Source: Streptacidiphilus sp. 4-A2
Lineage (GTDB): Bacteria; Actinomycetota; Actinomycetes; Streptomycetales; Streptomycetaceae
Direction of reading: 5' to 3'
DNA: 64,000 bases
Assembly: GCA_014284505.1 (NCBI GenBank)
Contig: JAAFYY010000001.1
Location: forward strand, 1,860,001 to 1,924,000
A program made the position numbers and the translations under genes. Below the pieces are notes generated by a model. The model worked only from the letters and a program-made list of their open reading frames with translations. It was not told where the DNA came from and did no database searches. This document shows positions 47,006 to 58,157 of the stretch, one piece after another. Position 1 is the first letter of the stretch, and each line of letters opens with the position of its first letter.

Positions 47006-47034
47006 TTGACCGAACAGAGCCGAGCGGGCACGAT
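47006..47034 (+). promoter_or_regulatory. Candidate promoter of the PLP-enzyme gene
   Basis: TTGACC (47006-47011), a 17-base spacer and CACGAT (47029-47034) lie about 60 bases before the ATG at 47094, in the divergent gap with the lyase-like gene. The -35 is good, the -10 of the GC-rich actinomycete style. Confidence 0.4.
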
Positions 47035-47093
47035 CCCCGGCCCGCATGCATCTCTGTCAATACATGGGACAGGCCCGACCGGCCACGGTGACG

Positions 47094-48315
47094 ATGGACG
47101 GCATGGCCCCCTCTTCCGCTTCCCTCTCCGTCTCCCCTCGCCCCTCGCGGTTCGCCGCGGCCTTTCCCGGCCTTGAGCGCGTCGGCGCGGACGGCCGCCC
47201 TTCGTGCACGCCGACGCGCCGGGCGGCACCAGGTCACCGACGGCGTCATCACCGCGATGGCGGACTACCTGCGCCGTTCCAACGCGAACCCGACCAGGCG
47301 ATTCCCGACCTCCGTCGAAACCGCGGAACTCATCGCCTCGGTCCGCGAACGGTGCGCGGACCTGCTCGGTGCCGCCGCCGACGGCGTCGTCCTCGGCGGC
47401 AGCTCGACCATGCTGATCTGGCACTTCGCGCGCGCGTTCGCCGCGACACTGAAGCCCGGCGACAACATCGTGTGCACGCAACTCGAGCACGAGGCGAACC
47501 TGTCACCGTGGCTGGCGGTCGCCCGCAGCCGGGGCGCCGAGGTGCGGCTGGTGCCGCTGGACCCCAAGACCTACGACCTGGACTACGCCGCCCTGCCCCG
47601 GCTCGTCGACGGGCGGACCCGCCTGATCGCCTTCACCCGCTCGTCCAACCTGATCGGCTCCATCGTCCGGGTCGAGCCCTTCGTCGAGGCCGCACGGTCG
47701 GTCGGCGCGCTCACCTTCGCCGACGGCGTGGCCGCCGCCGCGCACCGCCCGCTCGACCAGTTCGCCCACGGCATCGACATCGGCGTCTGCTCGGCGTACA
47801 AGTTCTTCGGACCGCACCTCGCCCTGCTGAGCGCCCGCCCCGACCTGCTCGACCGCCTCGCCCCCGACCGGATCCGCCCGGCGCCCGGCAGCGGCCCCCG
47901 GCGCTGGGAGATGGGCACCCCCGCCCTGGAATCCATCGCCGGGCTGGGCGCCGCGGTCGACTACCTGACGGCGACCGGTTTTCCGGCGATCTGCGCTCAG
48001 GAGCGGGAGCTGACGGTGCGCACCCTGGACGGACTCCGCGGCCTCCCCCACGTCCGGCTGCACGGCCTGGACAGCGCCGAGGGGCGGGAGCCGATCTTCG
48101 CCGTCACCGTGGAACGCCGGTCGACCCACGAGGTCGCGTCGCAACTGGCCGACCGCGGGGTGTTCGTCGCGGCCGGCGACAGCTATGCGACGGAGTGCGC
48201 CCGGACCCTCGGGCTTTCCCCCGCCGAGGGCGCCGTGCGCTTCGGGCTCGTCCACTACCACGGCGACGAGGACGTCGACCGGATCCTGGAGGCCCTCGCC
48301 GACCTGCGCCCCTGA
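47094..48315 (+). CDS. PLP-dependent class V aminotransferase, cysteine-desulfurase-like
   Basis: About 407 residues of the cysteine-desulfurase-like subgroup. The N-terminus from 47094 reads MDGMAPSSASLS and FAAAFPGLERVGADGRP; after a frame break near 47205 it continues VHADAPGGTQVTDGVI. Then come GGSSTMLIWHFARAFAA, TQLEHEANLSPWLAVAR, ADGVAAAAHRP and the PLP lysine in SAYKFFGPHLALL. The C-terminal domain ends ILEALADLRP. The reaction could be desulfuration, a lyase step or amino transfer; this subgroup is mostly uncharacterised. It is followed by an MMPL transporter gene on the same strand. Confidence 0.78.
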
Positions 48316-48554
48316 CCGTCCGCTGCCGGGCGGATCATGCCCCCGATGGACGCAGTACGACAGGCTCACCATGCGCGACGGTTCGGTCACAGGGAGAATC
48401 TGGATCAGTTGCGCCGCTCCCGGACACTCCGTTCCCGGAACGCTCCGAGGCGCAGTGGCACAGCACGCTGCCCGGCCGCGCTCCACGGCGGCCGCCACGA
48501 CGAGTACCGGCGTGCTGTCGCGGTAGCCCTGCTGCACTGTCCAGGAGGAACGAG

Positions 48555-50846
48555 ATGGCCGCGCACAACGCCAAGGGGAGCCCCACGGGGCAACCGCACA
48601 CGGGCAGACTGCGCCGGCTGGGTGAGTGGTGCGCTCGGCACTTCCTCATCGTGATCGTGATCTGGCTGCTGTCGCTGGGGCGTTGCACGGGTTGCAGAGC
48701 GCGTTCGGGGGGACCTACTCGGACAACTTCACGCTGCCGGACAGCCAGTCGCAGAAGGGCCTGGACGCGCTCGCCGCGCACGACCCCGCCGCGGGCGGCT
48801 ACGGCACCCAGGTGGTCCTGCACGACAACAGTCCGCTGACCGGCTTCCAGAGCCAGATCAACGCGACGGTGACCAACCTCCAGCACCTGCCGCACGTCCT
48901 GTCGGTGCAGAACCCGCTGCCGCCGCCCCCGGGCACGTCCGGCTCGGGCACGTCCGGCTCGGGTTCCGGTTCCGGGGCCTCCGGCGGGACCGGGGCGCTG
49001 TCGAAGAACCAGCAGATCGCCTTCATCACCGTGCGCTTCGACGAGCCCCCGTCCTCGCTGGGCAATGACTACATCCCCAAGGTCGACACGGCGACCCAGC
49101 CGCTGCGGGCGGCCGGGGTGGAGGTGGAGTACGGCGGGTCGCTCGGCGAGCTGGCCCGGCCCAAGGGCGGTGACCTCACCAGCGAGGCCATCGGTTTCGC
49201 GGTGGCCATCGTGGTCCTGGTCGCCACCTTCGGGAGCCTGATCGCGGCGGTGATGCCGCTGCTCTCGGCACTGCTGGCGGTCATCTGCGGGCTCGGCGTG
49301 CTGAGTCTGGTCGCGATCTCGTTCACCTTCGCGACCGTCTCGCCGACCCTGGCCACCATGCTCGGCCTCGGCGTCGGCATCGACTACGCGCTGTTCCTGA
49401 TCACCCGTCACCGGCAGCAGCTCATGGACGGCAGCGACCCGGTCCACGCCGCCGGCACCGCCACCACCAGCAGCGGCCGGGCGATCGTGGTCTCCGGGTG
49501 CAGCGTCATCATCGCCCTCCTCGGCCTCTATGCCTCCGGCGTCCAGTTCATCGGACGCCTCGGTATCTCCGCGGCGATCACCGTCGTCACCGGCGTCATC
49601 GGCGCCCTCACCCTTGTCCCGGCGCTCTTCGGACTGGTCGGACGCCAGATCGACCGCTTCCACCTGGGCCGGCTGATCGCCGAGGCGGACCCGGCCCCCG
49701 ATCCCGCACACCCCGGTTCGCTCTACCGCTATGCCCACCAGGTCGCCCGCCGCCCCTGGTGGTTCCTGGCCGCGGGCATCGTGGTGATCGGGGTCCTGGC
49801 GATCCCGGTGTTCTCCATCCAGCTCGGCCATATCGGCGACGGCGCCGACCCGACGAGCTTCACCGACAGACGTGCCTTCGACCTGATCAGCGAGGGTTTC
49901 GGGCCAGGCGCGAACGGTCCGCTGACCATCGTCGTCGACCAGAGCCAGGTCTCCGGCTCCGACCGTCCCGCGCTGGCGACCAGCGTCCAGAAGGCACTCA
50001 CCGATGTCCCCGGGGCCGCCAGCATCACTCCGCCGCAGGCCACCCCGGACGGTGACGTGCTGATCGCCACCGCGATCTCGGACACCTCCCCGCAGAACCA
50101 CGCCACCACGGACCTGTTCAACCACCTGAAGGACGATGTCCTGCCCGGCGCCGTCTCCGGCACTCCCGCGGCCACCTACATCACCGGCACCACCGCCGCG
50201 CAGATCGACTTCCTGGACATCATGACCGCCCGGCTGCCGATCATCATCGCTGTCGTCGTCTTTCTGGCGTTCCTGATCGTCCTGCTGTCTTCCGCGCCCC
50301 CCTGGTCGCCCTGAAGGCCGCCGTGCTCAACCTGGTCTCCATCGCCGCCTCCTACGGCGTCCTGGTCGCCGTCTTCCAGTGGGGCTGGGGCGGTCCCGGC
50401 CTCGGCGTCAACGGCAAGGTGCCGATCGAGAGTTATGTGCCGACGGTCATGTTCGCGATCGTCTTCGGCCTCAGCATGGACTACGAGATCTTCCTCATCT
50501 CCCGGGTGCACGAGGCCTGGTCCCGCACCGGGCAGGCCCACGACAGCGTGGTCCACGGGCTGGAGATCACCGCCCGGGTGATCACCGCCGCCGCCCTGAT
50601 CATGGTCAGCGTCTTCGCCGCCTTCCTGCTCAACGAGAACGTCGTGGTCAAGATGCTCGGCCTGGGCCTGGCCGTCAGCGTCCTCATCGACGCCACGGTC
50701 GTCCGGCTGCTCCTGGTGCCCGCCGTCATGATGCTCATGGGCAGACATGCCTGGTGGTGCCCCGCTGGCTCGACCGCATCCTCCCCCACATCGACACCGA
50801 GGGGACCGCGGATCTCGACCGGAGCAGCGGCGCCCCCGACAGCTGA
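48555..50846 (+). CDS. MMPL/RND-family transporter
   Basis: About 764 residues with two repeats of six transmembrane helices and large external loops. The ATG at 48555 (MAAHNAKGSPTG) follows AGGAGGAACGAG. Family motifs: GLGVGIDYALFLITRHRQQ in the first repeat and FGLSMDYEIFLISRVHEAW in the second. A glycine-serine-rich spacer (TSGSGTSGSGSGSG) lies in the first loop. Frame breaks lie near 48685, 50305 and 50755. MMPL proteins export lipids, glycolipids or hydrophobic peptides by proton motive force. The substrate is unknown. Confidence 0.87.
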
Positions 50847-51145
50847 CCGCGCCGCCGGCGGCGGGCGGGCGGGCCCGAGGCGGCCGTCCGGGTGGCCGAC
50901 CGCGCGCCGGCCGACCGGGTGCCGGAGCCGCGGCGCCGACCCGATACCCTGGTACCTGCTTACCCAGACATGCAACACCTGCCTGACGCAGAGTCGGCAC
51001 GACCGTACGGCGGCCGTGGCCCGCGACCCGCCACAAGCGGCGCCGGGCCCGGTGTCCACCGCGGTCGGCGCACAGAGGACGGCCCTCGGCGCACCGGGGC
51101 CCATCCCGCCCGGGCGCTACCAGGCAGCAGGAAGTCAGTACCGCG

Positions 51146-52455
51146 ATGGCCCGCACAGGTCAGGCCGCCCCAGCCGAGTCGGCTGCCCCACCCGCGTCGG
51201 ATACGGCGCGCTCCTGCGCACCTCCGGCGCATGGACCTTCCTCGCTCCGGCACTCCTCGCCCGACTGCCGTTCGCCATGCTCAGCCTCGGCATCGTGCTG
51301 CTGGTCGTCGACACCACCGGCTCCTACGGCCTGGCCGGAGCCGTGGCCGCGGTGGCCGCCGTCGCCCAGGCGCTGGTCGGCCCGCAGTCCGGACGGCTCG
51401 CCGACCGGCACGGCCAGGCGGCCGTGCTGATCCCCATGATCGTGGTGCATGCGGTGTCCGTCGCCGCGCTGATCGCCTTTGCCCTCGGCCACGCCCCCGC
51501 CTGGACGCTCTGCCTGCTCTCCGTGCCCGCTGGGGCCTCGGTGCCGCAGATCGGCGCGCTGACCCGGGCCCGCTGGGTGCACGCGCTGCGCGACCGGCCG
51601 CCGGCCGGACTCTCCACGGCGTTCGCGCTCGAATCCGTCACCGACGAGCTGACCTTCGTCATCGGCCCGGTCCTGGCCACCGCCCTGTGCACGACCGTCG
51701 CACCGGCCGCCGGGCTGGTGGCCGAGGCCGCGCTGACCACCGTCGGCGGCCTGGCGTTCGCCGCGCAGCGCCGTACCGCCCCGCCGGTCCGGGCCGCGGC
51801 GGACACCCGTCGGCCCTCCGCCCTGGCCCACCCCGGTGTACGGCTGCTCGCAGGCTCGCTGCTGGGCGTCGGCTCGGTCTTCGGCGGGCTCCAGGTCTCG
51901 ATCACCGCCGCCGCGAAAGCAGCCGGGCACCCCGCCATGGGCGGGGTGATCTACGGGCTCTTCGCCTGCGGCAGCATGTGCGCGGGCGTCGCCTTCGGGA
52001 TGGTGTCGTGGAAGCGCTCACCGCAGCACCGGATGCTGCTCTCCTACGCGCTGCTGGTTCTCGGCTGCTCCACGCTGTGGGCGATGCCGTCACTGACGAC
52101 CCTGGCCGTGGCCGGGCTGTGCTGCGGACTGGCCATCGCGCCGACGCTCATCTCCGCCTACACGCTGGTGGAGGCGCTGGTGGAGGCGGGTGCCAAGACC
52201 GAGGCGTTCACCTGGCTGACCGGCGCGATCGGGCTCGGCCTGGCGGTGGGCTCCACCGTCGCCGGGCTGGTGATCGATGCGCACGGGCCGGCCTGCGGCT
52301 TCCTGGCGCCGCTGGCCGGATCCGCACTGGGGCTGGCCGGGCTGGCCGCCGGGCGCGGGCTGCTCGCACCGCGGCCGGCGCCGGGCCGCCCGGCGCCGTC
52401 CGGCCGGCCGGAGCCCGACGCCGCGGTGGACCGGGTGGGGACTGTCAGCCGCTGA
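51146..52455 (+). CDS. MFS transporter
   Basis: About 435 residues, 12 predicted helices. The likely start is ATG 51146 (MARTGQAAPAESAA); a frame break near 51185 joins it to VGYGALLRTSGAWTFLAPAL. Features: LPFAMLSLGIVLLVVDTTG, the A loop GRLADRHGQAAVL, and VSWKRSPQHRMLLSY between the two halves. The C-terminal tail is proline-rich. The gap before it (about 300 bases after the MMPL gene) has no supported gene. Substrate not deducible. The 3' end is closed by two hairpins. Confidence 0.8.
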
Positions 52456-52466
52456 CCACCGGCGAC

Positions 52467-52534
52467 CGGGCCGGCAACGCGCACCGGCCCGCCCCCGCGC
52501 GCGGGCCGCTCCGCGGCCTCGGGTCGCGGAGCGG
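52467..52534. terminator. Two tandem hairpins between convergent genes
   Basis: CGGGCCGG (52467-52474) pairs with CCGGCCCG (52484-52491). CCGCTCCGCG (52506-52515) pairs with CGCGGAGCGG (52525-52534). They separate the MFS stop (52455, plus) from the sulfotransferase stop (52672, minus) and probably end both transcripts. Confidence 0.65.
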
Positions 52535-52671
52535 ACTGTGGGGGTGCGCGGGGGCGGGCGCGGGGCGGGCCGCAGCCCTGCCTGGCTCGTTCGGGGGACG
52601 AAGCGGGCGGGTCTCAGGCGGGCGGCGGGTCTCAGGCGGACCGCGGGTCGGGCGGGCGGCGGGGCCTGGGG

Positions 52672-53367
52672 TCAGGCCGCGGCCGGGACGAGGCCGAGCC
52701 GGGCGGCGAAGGCGGACTGGAAGGTGTCGCGGAAGCTGGCCGAGTCGTTGACGTGCGGGAAGGAGCCCTGCGGGACCGGAACCCCGAGGAAGTCGCAGAG
52801 CGGCTCCCAGCCCTCGCCGACCTGGTACTCCAGCAGACGGTCGGCCGGGACCACCCGGCGGACCTCCTCGTTGTGGCGCAGGAAGGCCTCGATGGCCTGC
52901 TCCTTGCCGGCCTCGTCCAGGCGCCCGCCGCGACCGTCGTCCATGATCCGGGGCAGCAGCCGCCCGCCCATGAAGCCGGCGAACTCCATGGCCTCCGGGC
53001 TGAGGCCGCCCGGCGGCAGGGCCGGGGCGTCGTCCTCGCCGCCGGAGGCGAAGATGGTGCGCTTGACACTGGCGTACCACTCCTCGGGGTCACGGACCGT
53101 CAGTACCACCTTGGCCTCGGGGAAGGTCTCGACCAGCTCGCGCCAGAATGCGCAGCCCGGCCAGTCGACGCTGGAGCGGTAGCCGGTGAAGACGTCCTCC
53201 CAGTCCGGCTGCGCCGCATCCAGCGCCCGTTGCCAGCGGGGCAGATGGTCGGCATGACGGATGATCTCCAGCATGTGGTAGCACGGGCCCAGGCCCAGCT
53301 GCTCCAGGGCGATCTGCAGCGAGTTGGTTCCGGTGCGGCCGAAACCGGCTCCGATGACCTTCAGCAT
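52672..53367 (-). CDS. PAPS-dependent sulfotransferase
   Basis: Intact protein of 231 residues of the Sulfotransfer_4 type. The 5'-phosphosulfate loop is FGRTGTNSLQIAL and the 3'-phosphate site is VVLTVRDPEEWYASVKR. Other parts: CYHMLEIIRHADHLP and VFTGYRSSVDWPGCAFW. It transfers sulfate from PAPS to a hydroxyl or amine. It ends the operon cysD-cysN-cysC-tauE-ST, so a cluster product is probably sulfated. The acceptor is unknown; hydroxylated amino acids or a phenol from 3-hydroxyanthranilate are both possible. Confidence 0.85.
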   Translation of the reverse strand: MLKVIGAGFGRTGTNSLQIALEQLGLGPCYHMLEIIRHADHLPRWQRALDAAQPDWEDVFTGYRSSVDWPGCAFWRELVETFPEAKVVLTVRDPEEWYASVKRTIFASGGEDDAPALPPGGLSPEAMEFAGFMGGRLLPRIMDDGRGGRLDEAGKEQAIEAFLRHNEEVRRVVPADRLLEYQVGEGWEPLCDFLGVPVPQGSFPHVNDSASFRDTFQSAFAARLGLVPAAA

Positions 53368-53426
53368 GTCGGTGATTCCTTTCGTGGGGTCCGCCGCGCT
53401 TCGGCGGACCGGCTGGGCACCCGGAT

Positions 53427-54307
53427 TCAGGCCCGGACGGGTGGCGCGGGCCGAGGGGTGCGGGCGGAGGAACTGCGGGAGGAGTACAGGTGGACGGCCA
53501 GGAAGAGCCCGGCGGTGGCGGCCGCCGACAGCAGCAGCGCCGATTCACTGCTGGTGAATATGGCCACGCCGGAGGCCGCGAGCAGCACGACCAGGACGCC
53601 GCGCAGCGCCCGGACCGGGACGTGCGGGGCCAGGTAGGCACCGAGCAGCACCCCGGGCAGCCCGCCGGCCAGCAGCGGCCAGGCGACGGCGGAGCTGAAG
53701 TCGCCGAGGAAGAACTGGCCCAGGCCGCGGCCAGGGTCATCGGCAGCGCCTGGAGCAGGTCGGTGGCGACCAGTTCGGTGGGGCGCAGCCGGGGATGGCT
53801 GAGCAGCAGCACGGCCGCCACCACCGAGCCGGAGCCGACCGAGGTGAAGCCGATGAGGAGCCCGGCGACCAGACCGAGCAGCAGCGTCCGGCCGCGGTGG
53901 ATCCGCAGCTCGGACAGCGGTTGCGGCTGCTCCGGCGGACGCCGGGCCAGCGACCAGGCGGTGGCCAGGGCGACCATCAGCAGCACCCCGCCGAGGGCGG
54001 TGCGCAGCCCGCTCTGGAGTGCCGGGCTGGGCCCGCAGAGGCGGGTGACCAGCGGGCCGACCAGGGCGGCGGGCACGCCGCCCAGCGACAGCCAGCCGAC
54101 CAGGCCCAGATGCGCGCTGCTGCGGACCGCGTGCACGGCCGATCCGGCGAGTTTGAGCACCGCGGTCACCACCAGGTCGCTGGAGACGGCTGCGGTCGGG
54201 GGCAGTCCGAAGACCAGCACCAGCAGCGGGGTGAGCAGGGTGCCGCCGCCGATCCCGGAGACGCCGACGAGGAAGCCGACCAGGCACCCGGCCAGGGCGA
54301 GGCTCAC
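53427..54307 (-). CDS. TauE/SafE-family anion permease
   Basis: About 294 residues with eight or so membrane helices. It starts with GTG at 54307 (MSLALAGCLVGFLVGVSG), overlapping the stop of the APS kinase gene as GTGA. The repeat-signature GGGTLLTPLLVLVFGLPP and the second-half GFTSVGSGSVVAAVLLL are typical. A frame break lies near 53725. The family carries sulfite, sulfonates or related anions. Its place between the PAPS-forming genes and the sulfotransferase suggests sulfate or sulfite handling, or export of a sulfated compound. Confidence 0.85.
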
Positions 54308-55770
54308 CGGCCCGCCCCGCTACCGTGCGCCGTGCTGCTGTCCCCGGCGCTGCCGTGCTCCCACGCCGCCGGACGGATCCAGCCGCGGTCGGTGAGCTCG
54401 GCGAACACCGTGCGGACCGCGTCGGTCACGCTCTGCCCGGTCTGATTGATCGTCACATCGGGTTTGTGGGGCAGCTCGTAGGCGTCGTCCACGCCGGTGA
54501 GCCCGGTGATCCGGCCTTCCGCCGCGGCCGAGTAGAGACCCTTGGAGTCCCTGCGTGAGCACTCCTGCACGGGGTGGCGACATGCACCAGCAGCAGGTTC
54601 GCGGCCTCGCCGACGATGCGGCGGAACTCCTGCCGCCCCTGTTCGTGCGGCGCGATGGGCGCAGAGCACCACACCGCCGTGGCGGGCGCACTCCGCGGAG
54701 ACCATGGCCAGCCGGGTGAGGTTGCGCAGCCGGTCCGCCCGGCTGAACGACAGGTCGGGCGAGAGGGCGAGCCTGACCAGGTCGCCGTCCAGCAGGGTGA
54801 CGGTCCGTTCGGTCTCGCCGAGCAGGGCGTCCCGCAGGCCCCTGGCCACGGTGGACTTCCCGGCCGAGGGCAGCCCGGTGAACAGCACCACCAGTCCGCT
54901 CCGGTGCGCGGGCCGCTCCGGTGCGCGGCCGTCGGCGGCGTCGCGAACCGCGGCAGGGCGCCGCCAGCCGTGGCGGTGGGCAGCGCCGCAGCACGGCGGT
55001 GCCCCGGTCGGCACCGAAGCGGCCGGAACTGGTCCGGGCCGAACGGTCCGGCCGAACGCGGCGGCGAACTGGTCCGGCGCGCAGCCCCGCGGCACCAGCA
55101 GGGTGCCGACGCCGAAGCCGGAGGCCACCTTGGCGGCCAGCCAGCTGGTCCGGGGCGCCGGAGCAGCCGCCGGGGAGCGGCAGGCCGACCAGTTCCACCC
55201 GGTCGCCGTAGTGCGCCGCGGCCGCCCGGCAGGAGCGGACCGCGGCTACGGTCCGCGGACCGTAGCCGTTGCCGCCGCCGAGGACCGGCATCAGCAGCAG
55301 CGGGGCCGGGGCGGCCTCGGCCAGGGCGCCGAGCAGCGCCGCGGGCGGGATGGGTCCGTCCACCAGCAGCGCGGTCCTGCCCTCGGCCCCGGGCACCTCG
55401 GCCGGTGACCGGCGCAGCGCGCGGAAGGCGCCGGTCACCGGCGCGTGGTCCAGCCGTACCGGCCCGGAGAGCAGCAGCCGGTCGTCCTGCTGCCAGCTCT
55501 CGCGGATCTCGACCCGGCCGAGCGGTTGGCCCTCCGGCTCGACCAGGGCCACCGAGTCGGGCCGGCCCAGGGCCGTGTCGGCGGGCAGGGACCACAGCCA
55601 GCGCCAGGGGGTGCCGTCGGCCAGGCGGCCCCGTTCCCGGACCGCTTGGTGGTCGGCCCGGGAGAGGTAGCCGCCGAGGGGTCGAGGGTGCCCCAGGCGA
55701 ACAGCTCGTGCGCGTCGCAGGCGGCGGAGTCCAGCCGGACGGCGGCCTCGGTGAGCAGGTCAGCGGCCAT
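54304..55770 (-). CDS. cysC: APS kinase fused to a degenerate ATP-sulfurylase-like region
   Basis: About 488 residues. The C-terminal third is adenylylsulfate kinase: P-loop FTGLPSAGKSTVARGL, LLDGDLVRLALSPDLSFS, DRLRNLTRLAMVSAE and SKGLYSAAAEGRI. The N-terminal part resembles the PUA-like domain of ATP sulfurylase (HELFAWGTLDP, LGRVEIRESWQQDD), then a Rossmann-like stretch LLLMPVLGGGNGYGPRT. The catalytic QxRN and HxGH motifs are absent; the matching place reads AFRALRRSPAE. Since CysD and CysN are encoded next door, the sulfurylase part is probably vestigial or structural. The ATG at 55770 overlaps the cysN end. Frame breaks lie near 55690, 55150, 54930, 54650 and 54560. Confidence 0.78.
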
Positions 55771-57079
55771 GCCCCGGCCCTCCTGTCCCGCGCCCGGGCC
55801 GTGCCCTGGGCCGTTCCCGGGTGGAGCGGGCCGTCCGCGAGCGGGGCCGTGACCATGCCCGCCGCGACCGTCTCCGCGTCGGTTTCGTCCACCAGGATGA
55901 AGCTGCCGGTGGTCCGGTTGTCGCGGTAGGCGTCGGTGAACACCGGGTCGTCCAGGCGCAGGGTGACCGTGCCCAGGTCGTTGACGGCCAGCTGGTCCGC
56001 CAGCGGGTCGCACAGGCCGTCGACGATCTCGATGCGGTGGTCGATGGACTCGACCAGGGCCCTGGTCCAGCGGGTGGTGTGGCGCAGCGCGTAGACCCGG
56101 CCGGGGCGCAGCGGCTGCTCGCCCAGCCAGCAGAGCCGGGCGGTGAGCAGGGTGGTCGCGGCCGGGGCGAGCCCCGCCGCGGCCAGCATGCCGCCCCGGA
56201 GAGGTCGACCTCGTCGCTGAGCGCCACCGCGACCGCGTCGCCGTGGTCGGCGGTGTCGGTCGCCGTCGGCGGTGCGGATGGCCCTGACCGTGGTCTCCCT
56301 CCGGCCGGGCAGTACCGCGAGCCGGTCGCCGACCCGCAGTCCGCCGCCGGTGAGCCGCCCCGCGTACCAGCGGTCGGCGCCGCCGGGCCGGAAGTCGCGC
56401 AGCACCTGCTGCACGGGGAGCCGGGTGGCGGTGGCGTCCGCGGCGGGTGTCGCCGGTTCGGCCTGCTCCAGGTACTCCAGCAGCGAGGGCCGTGGTACCA
56501 GGGCATCCGGGTGGAGCGGGTGACCACGTTGTCGCCGAGCCGGGCCGAGATCGGCACCAGGTCGAACCGCTGGATGCCCAACTCGGCTGCGGCGGCGCCC
56601 AGTTGGGCGCGAAGTTCAAGGAACGGGCCCTCGGCGAAATCGACGAGGTCCATCTTGTTGACGCAGACGACCACGCCGGGCACCCGCATGGCGGCGGTGA
56701 CCGCCAGATGGCGACGGGTCTGCACGGTGAGCCCGGCGGCGACGTCGGTCAGCAGCACGACCAGGTCCGCGCCGGAGGCGGCGGTCACCATGTTGCGGTG
56801 TACTGCTCGTGGCCCGGGGCGTCGGCGAGGACGAACAGCCTGGTCGGTGGCTATGTGGCGGTGGGCCACGTCGATGGTGATGCCCTGTTCGCGCTCGGCG
56901 CGCAGGCCGTCGGTCAGCAGGGAGAGGTCGAATTCGGTCAGTCCGGCGGCGGCGCTCGCCAGTCTCGCCTCGGCGAGCTGGTCGTCCAGGACGGAGCCGG
57001 TGTCCAGCAGGAGCCGGCCGATCAGAGTGCTCTTGCCGTCGTCGACCGATCCGGCAGTGGCAACGCGTAGCAGGTCCAT
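55760..57079 (-). CDS. cysN: Sulfate adenylyltransferase subunit 1 (GTPase)
   Basis: About 440 residues, regulatory GTPase of the CysDN sulfurylase, which makes adenylylsulfate. G1 is TAGSVDDGKSTLIG; then LTDGLRAEREQGITIDVAHR (switch region), NMVTAASGADLVVLL and G4 VVVCVNKMDLVDF. The EF-Tu-like second and third domains follow (GSFILVDETDAETVAAG near the end). The ATG at 57079 is two bases past the cysD stop. Frame breaks lie near 56820, 56490, 56270, 56200 and 55800. No APS kinase is fused to it; that activity is the separate next gene. Confidence 0.85.
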   Translation of the reverse strand: MDLLRVATAGSVDDGKSTLIGRLLLDTGSVLDDQLAEARLASAAAGLTEFDLSLLTDGLRAEREQGITIDVAHRHIATDQAVRPRRRPGPRAVHRNMVTAASGADLVVLLTDVAAGLTVQTRRHLAVTAAMRVPGVVVCVNKMDLVDFAEGPFLELRAQLGAAAAELGIQRFDLVPISARLGDNVVTRSTRMPWYHGPRCWSTWSRPNRRHPPRTPPPPGSPCSRCCATSGPAAPTAGTRGGSPAADCGSATGSRYCPAGGRPRSGPSAPPTATDTADHGDAVAVALSDEVDLSGAACWPRRGSPRPRPPCSPPGSAGWASSRCAPAGSTRCATPPAGPGPWSSPSTTASRSSTACATRWRTSWPSTTWARSPCAWTTRCSPTPTATTGPPAASSWWTKPTRRRSRRAWSRPRSRTARSTRERPRARPGRGTGGPGHGR

Positions 57080-57081
57080 GG

Positions 57082-57995
57082 TCAGAAGTAACCTTCCGCT
57101 TTCCGGTCCTCCATGGCCGAGGCGCTGATCCGGTCGTCGGCGCGGGTGGCGCCACGTTCGGTCAGCCGGGAGCCGACAACCTCCTCGATCACCTGGGCCA
57201 CGGTCTCCGCGTCGGATTCGACGGCGCCGGTGCAGGTGTAGTCGCCGACGGTGCGGTAGCGCACGGTGCGGATCTCGACAGGCGCGTCCGCGGAGGTACG
57301 GACGCCGGGGAGGTCGGGCAGCCACATGCCGTCCCGGCGGAACACCGGCCGGCTGTGGGCGAAGTAGAGCGGGGCAGTTCGATGCCGCGCTGCTCGATGT
57401 AGCGCCAGACGTCCAGCTCGGTCCAGTTGGACAGCGGGAAGACCCGCAGGTTCTGGCCGGGCGCGAGCCGGGTGTTGGGCAGGGACCACAGCTCCGGGCG
57501 CTGGCTGCGGGGCTCCCAGCGGCCGAAGGCGTTGCGGACCGAGAAGATCCGCTCCTTGGCCCGCGCCTTCTCCTCGTCGCGGCGCGCGCCGCCGAGGAGG
57601 GCGTCGAAGCGGTGCTCGCGGATCGCGTCGAGCAGCACCGGTGACTGGAGCCGGTTGCGACTGCCCTGGTCGAGGGCGGCGGCCGGGATCAGGCCGCGGG
57701 CGGCGGCCTCCGGCACCGAGGCGGTGATCAGCCGCACACCGAGTTCGGCGACCCGGGCGTCGCGGTAGCGCAGCACCTCGGGGAAGTTGTGGCCGGTGTC
57801 GATGTGCAGCAGCGGGAACGGGACCGGAGCGGGGGCGAAGGCCCGGACGGCGAGCTCCAGCACGACGGCGGAGTCCTTTCCGCCGGAGAACAGCAGGCCG
57901 GGGCGGGCCAGGCCGGCGGCCTCCCGGATCACGGTGATCGCCTCCGACTCCAGCTCCCGGATGCGGGCGTCCGCCCGGACCAGCACCCGGGTCAT
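57082..57995 (-). CDS. cysD: Sulfate adenylyltransferase subunit 2
   Basis: About 305 residues, catalytic subunit of the PP-loop ATP pyrophosphatase family. Motifs: LLFSGGKDSAVVLELA, PLLHIDTGHNFPEVL, GGARRDEEKARAKERIFS, VFPLSNWTELDVWRYI, and the C-terminal MEDRKAEGYF. One frame break lies near 57375. It is the first gene of the sulfation operon, starting MTRVLVRADARI at 57995. With CysN and CysC it makes PAPS. As a cluster-linked copy it probably serves the sulfotransferase rather than cysteine synthesis, because no PAPS reductase or sulfite reductase is nearby. Confidence 0.87.
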
Positions 57996-58157
57996 GACGG
58001 GTCCTCGGCGGTGCGGTGGCTGTGGGCCGCATGCGGCCGGTGGGCCTCTGGCGGCGGGCTACAGGACAAGGTCGACTCCCCTGGGCGGATACGGGTAAGG
58101 GCTCGGGCAGGGCCGGGCGGGGTGCGGAGGGTGCCTGGCTCAGTGGTGCGGGCGGAT

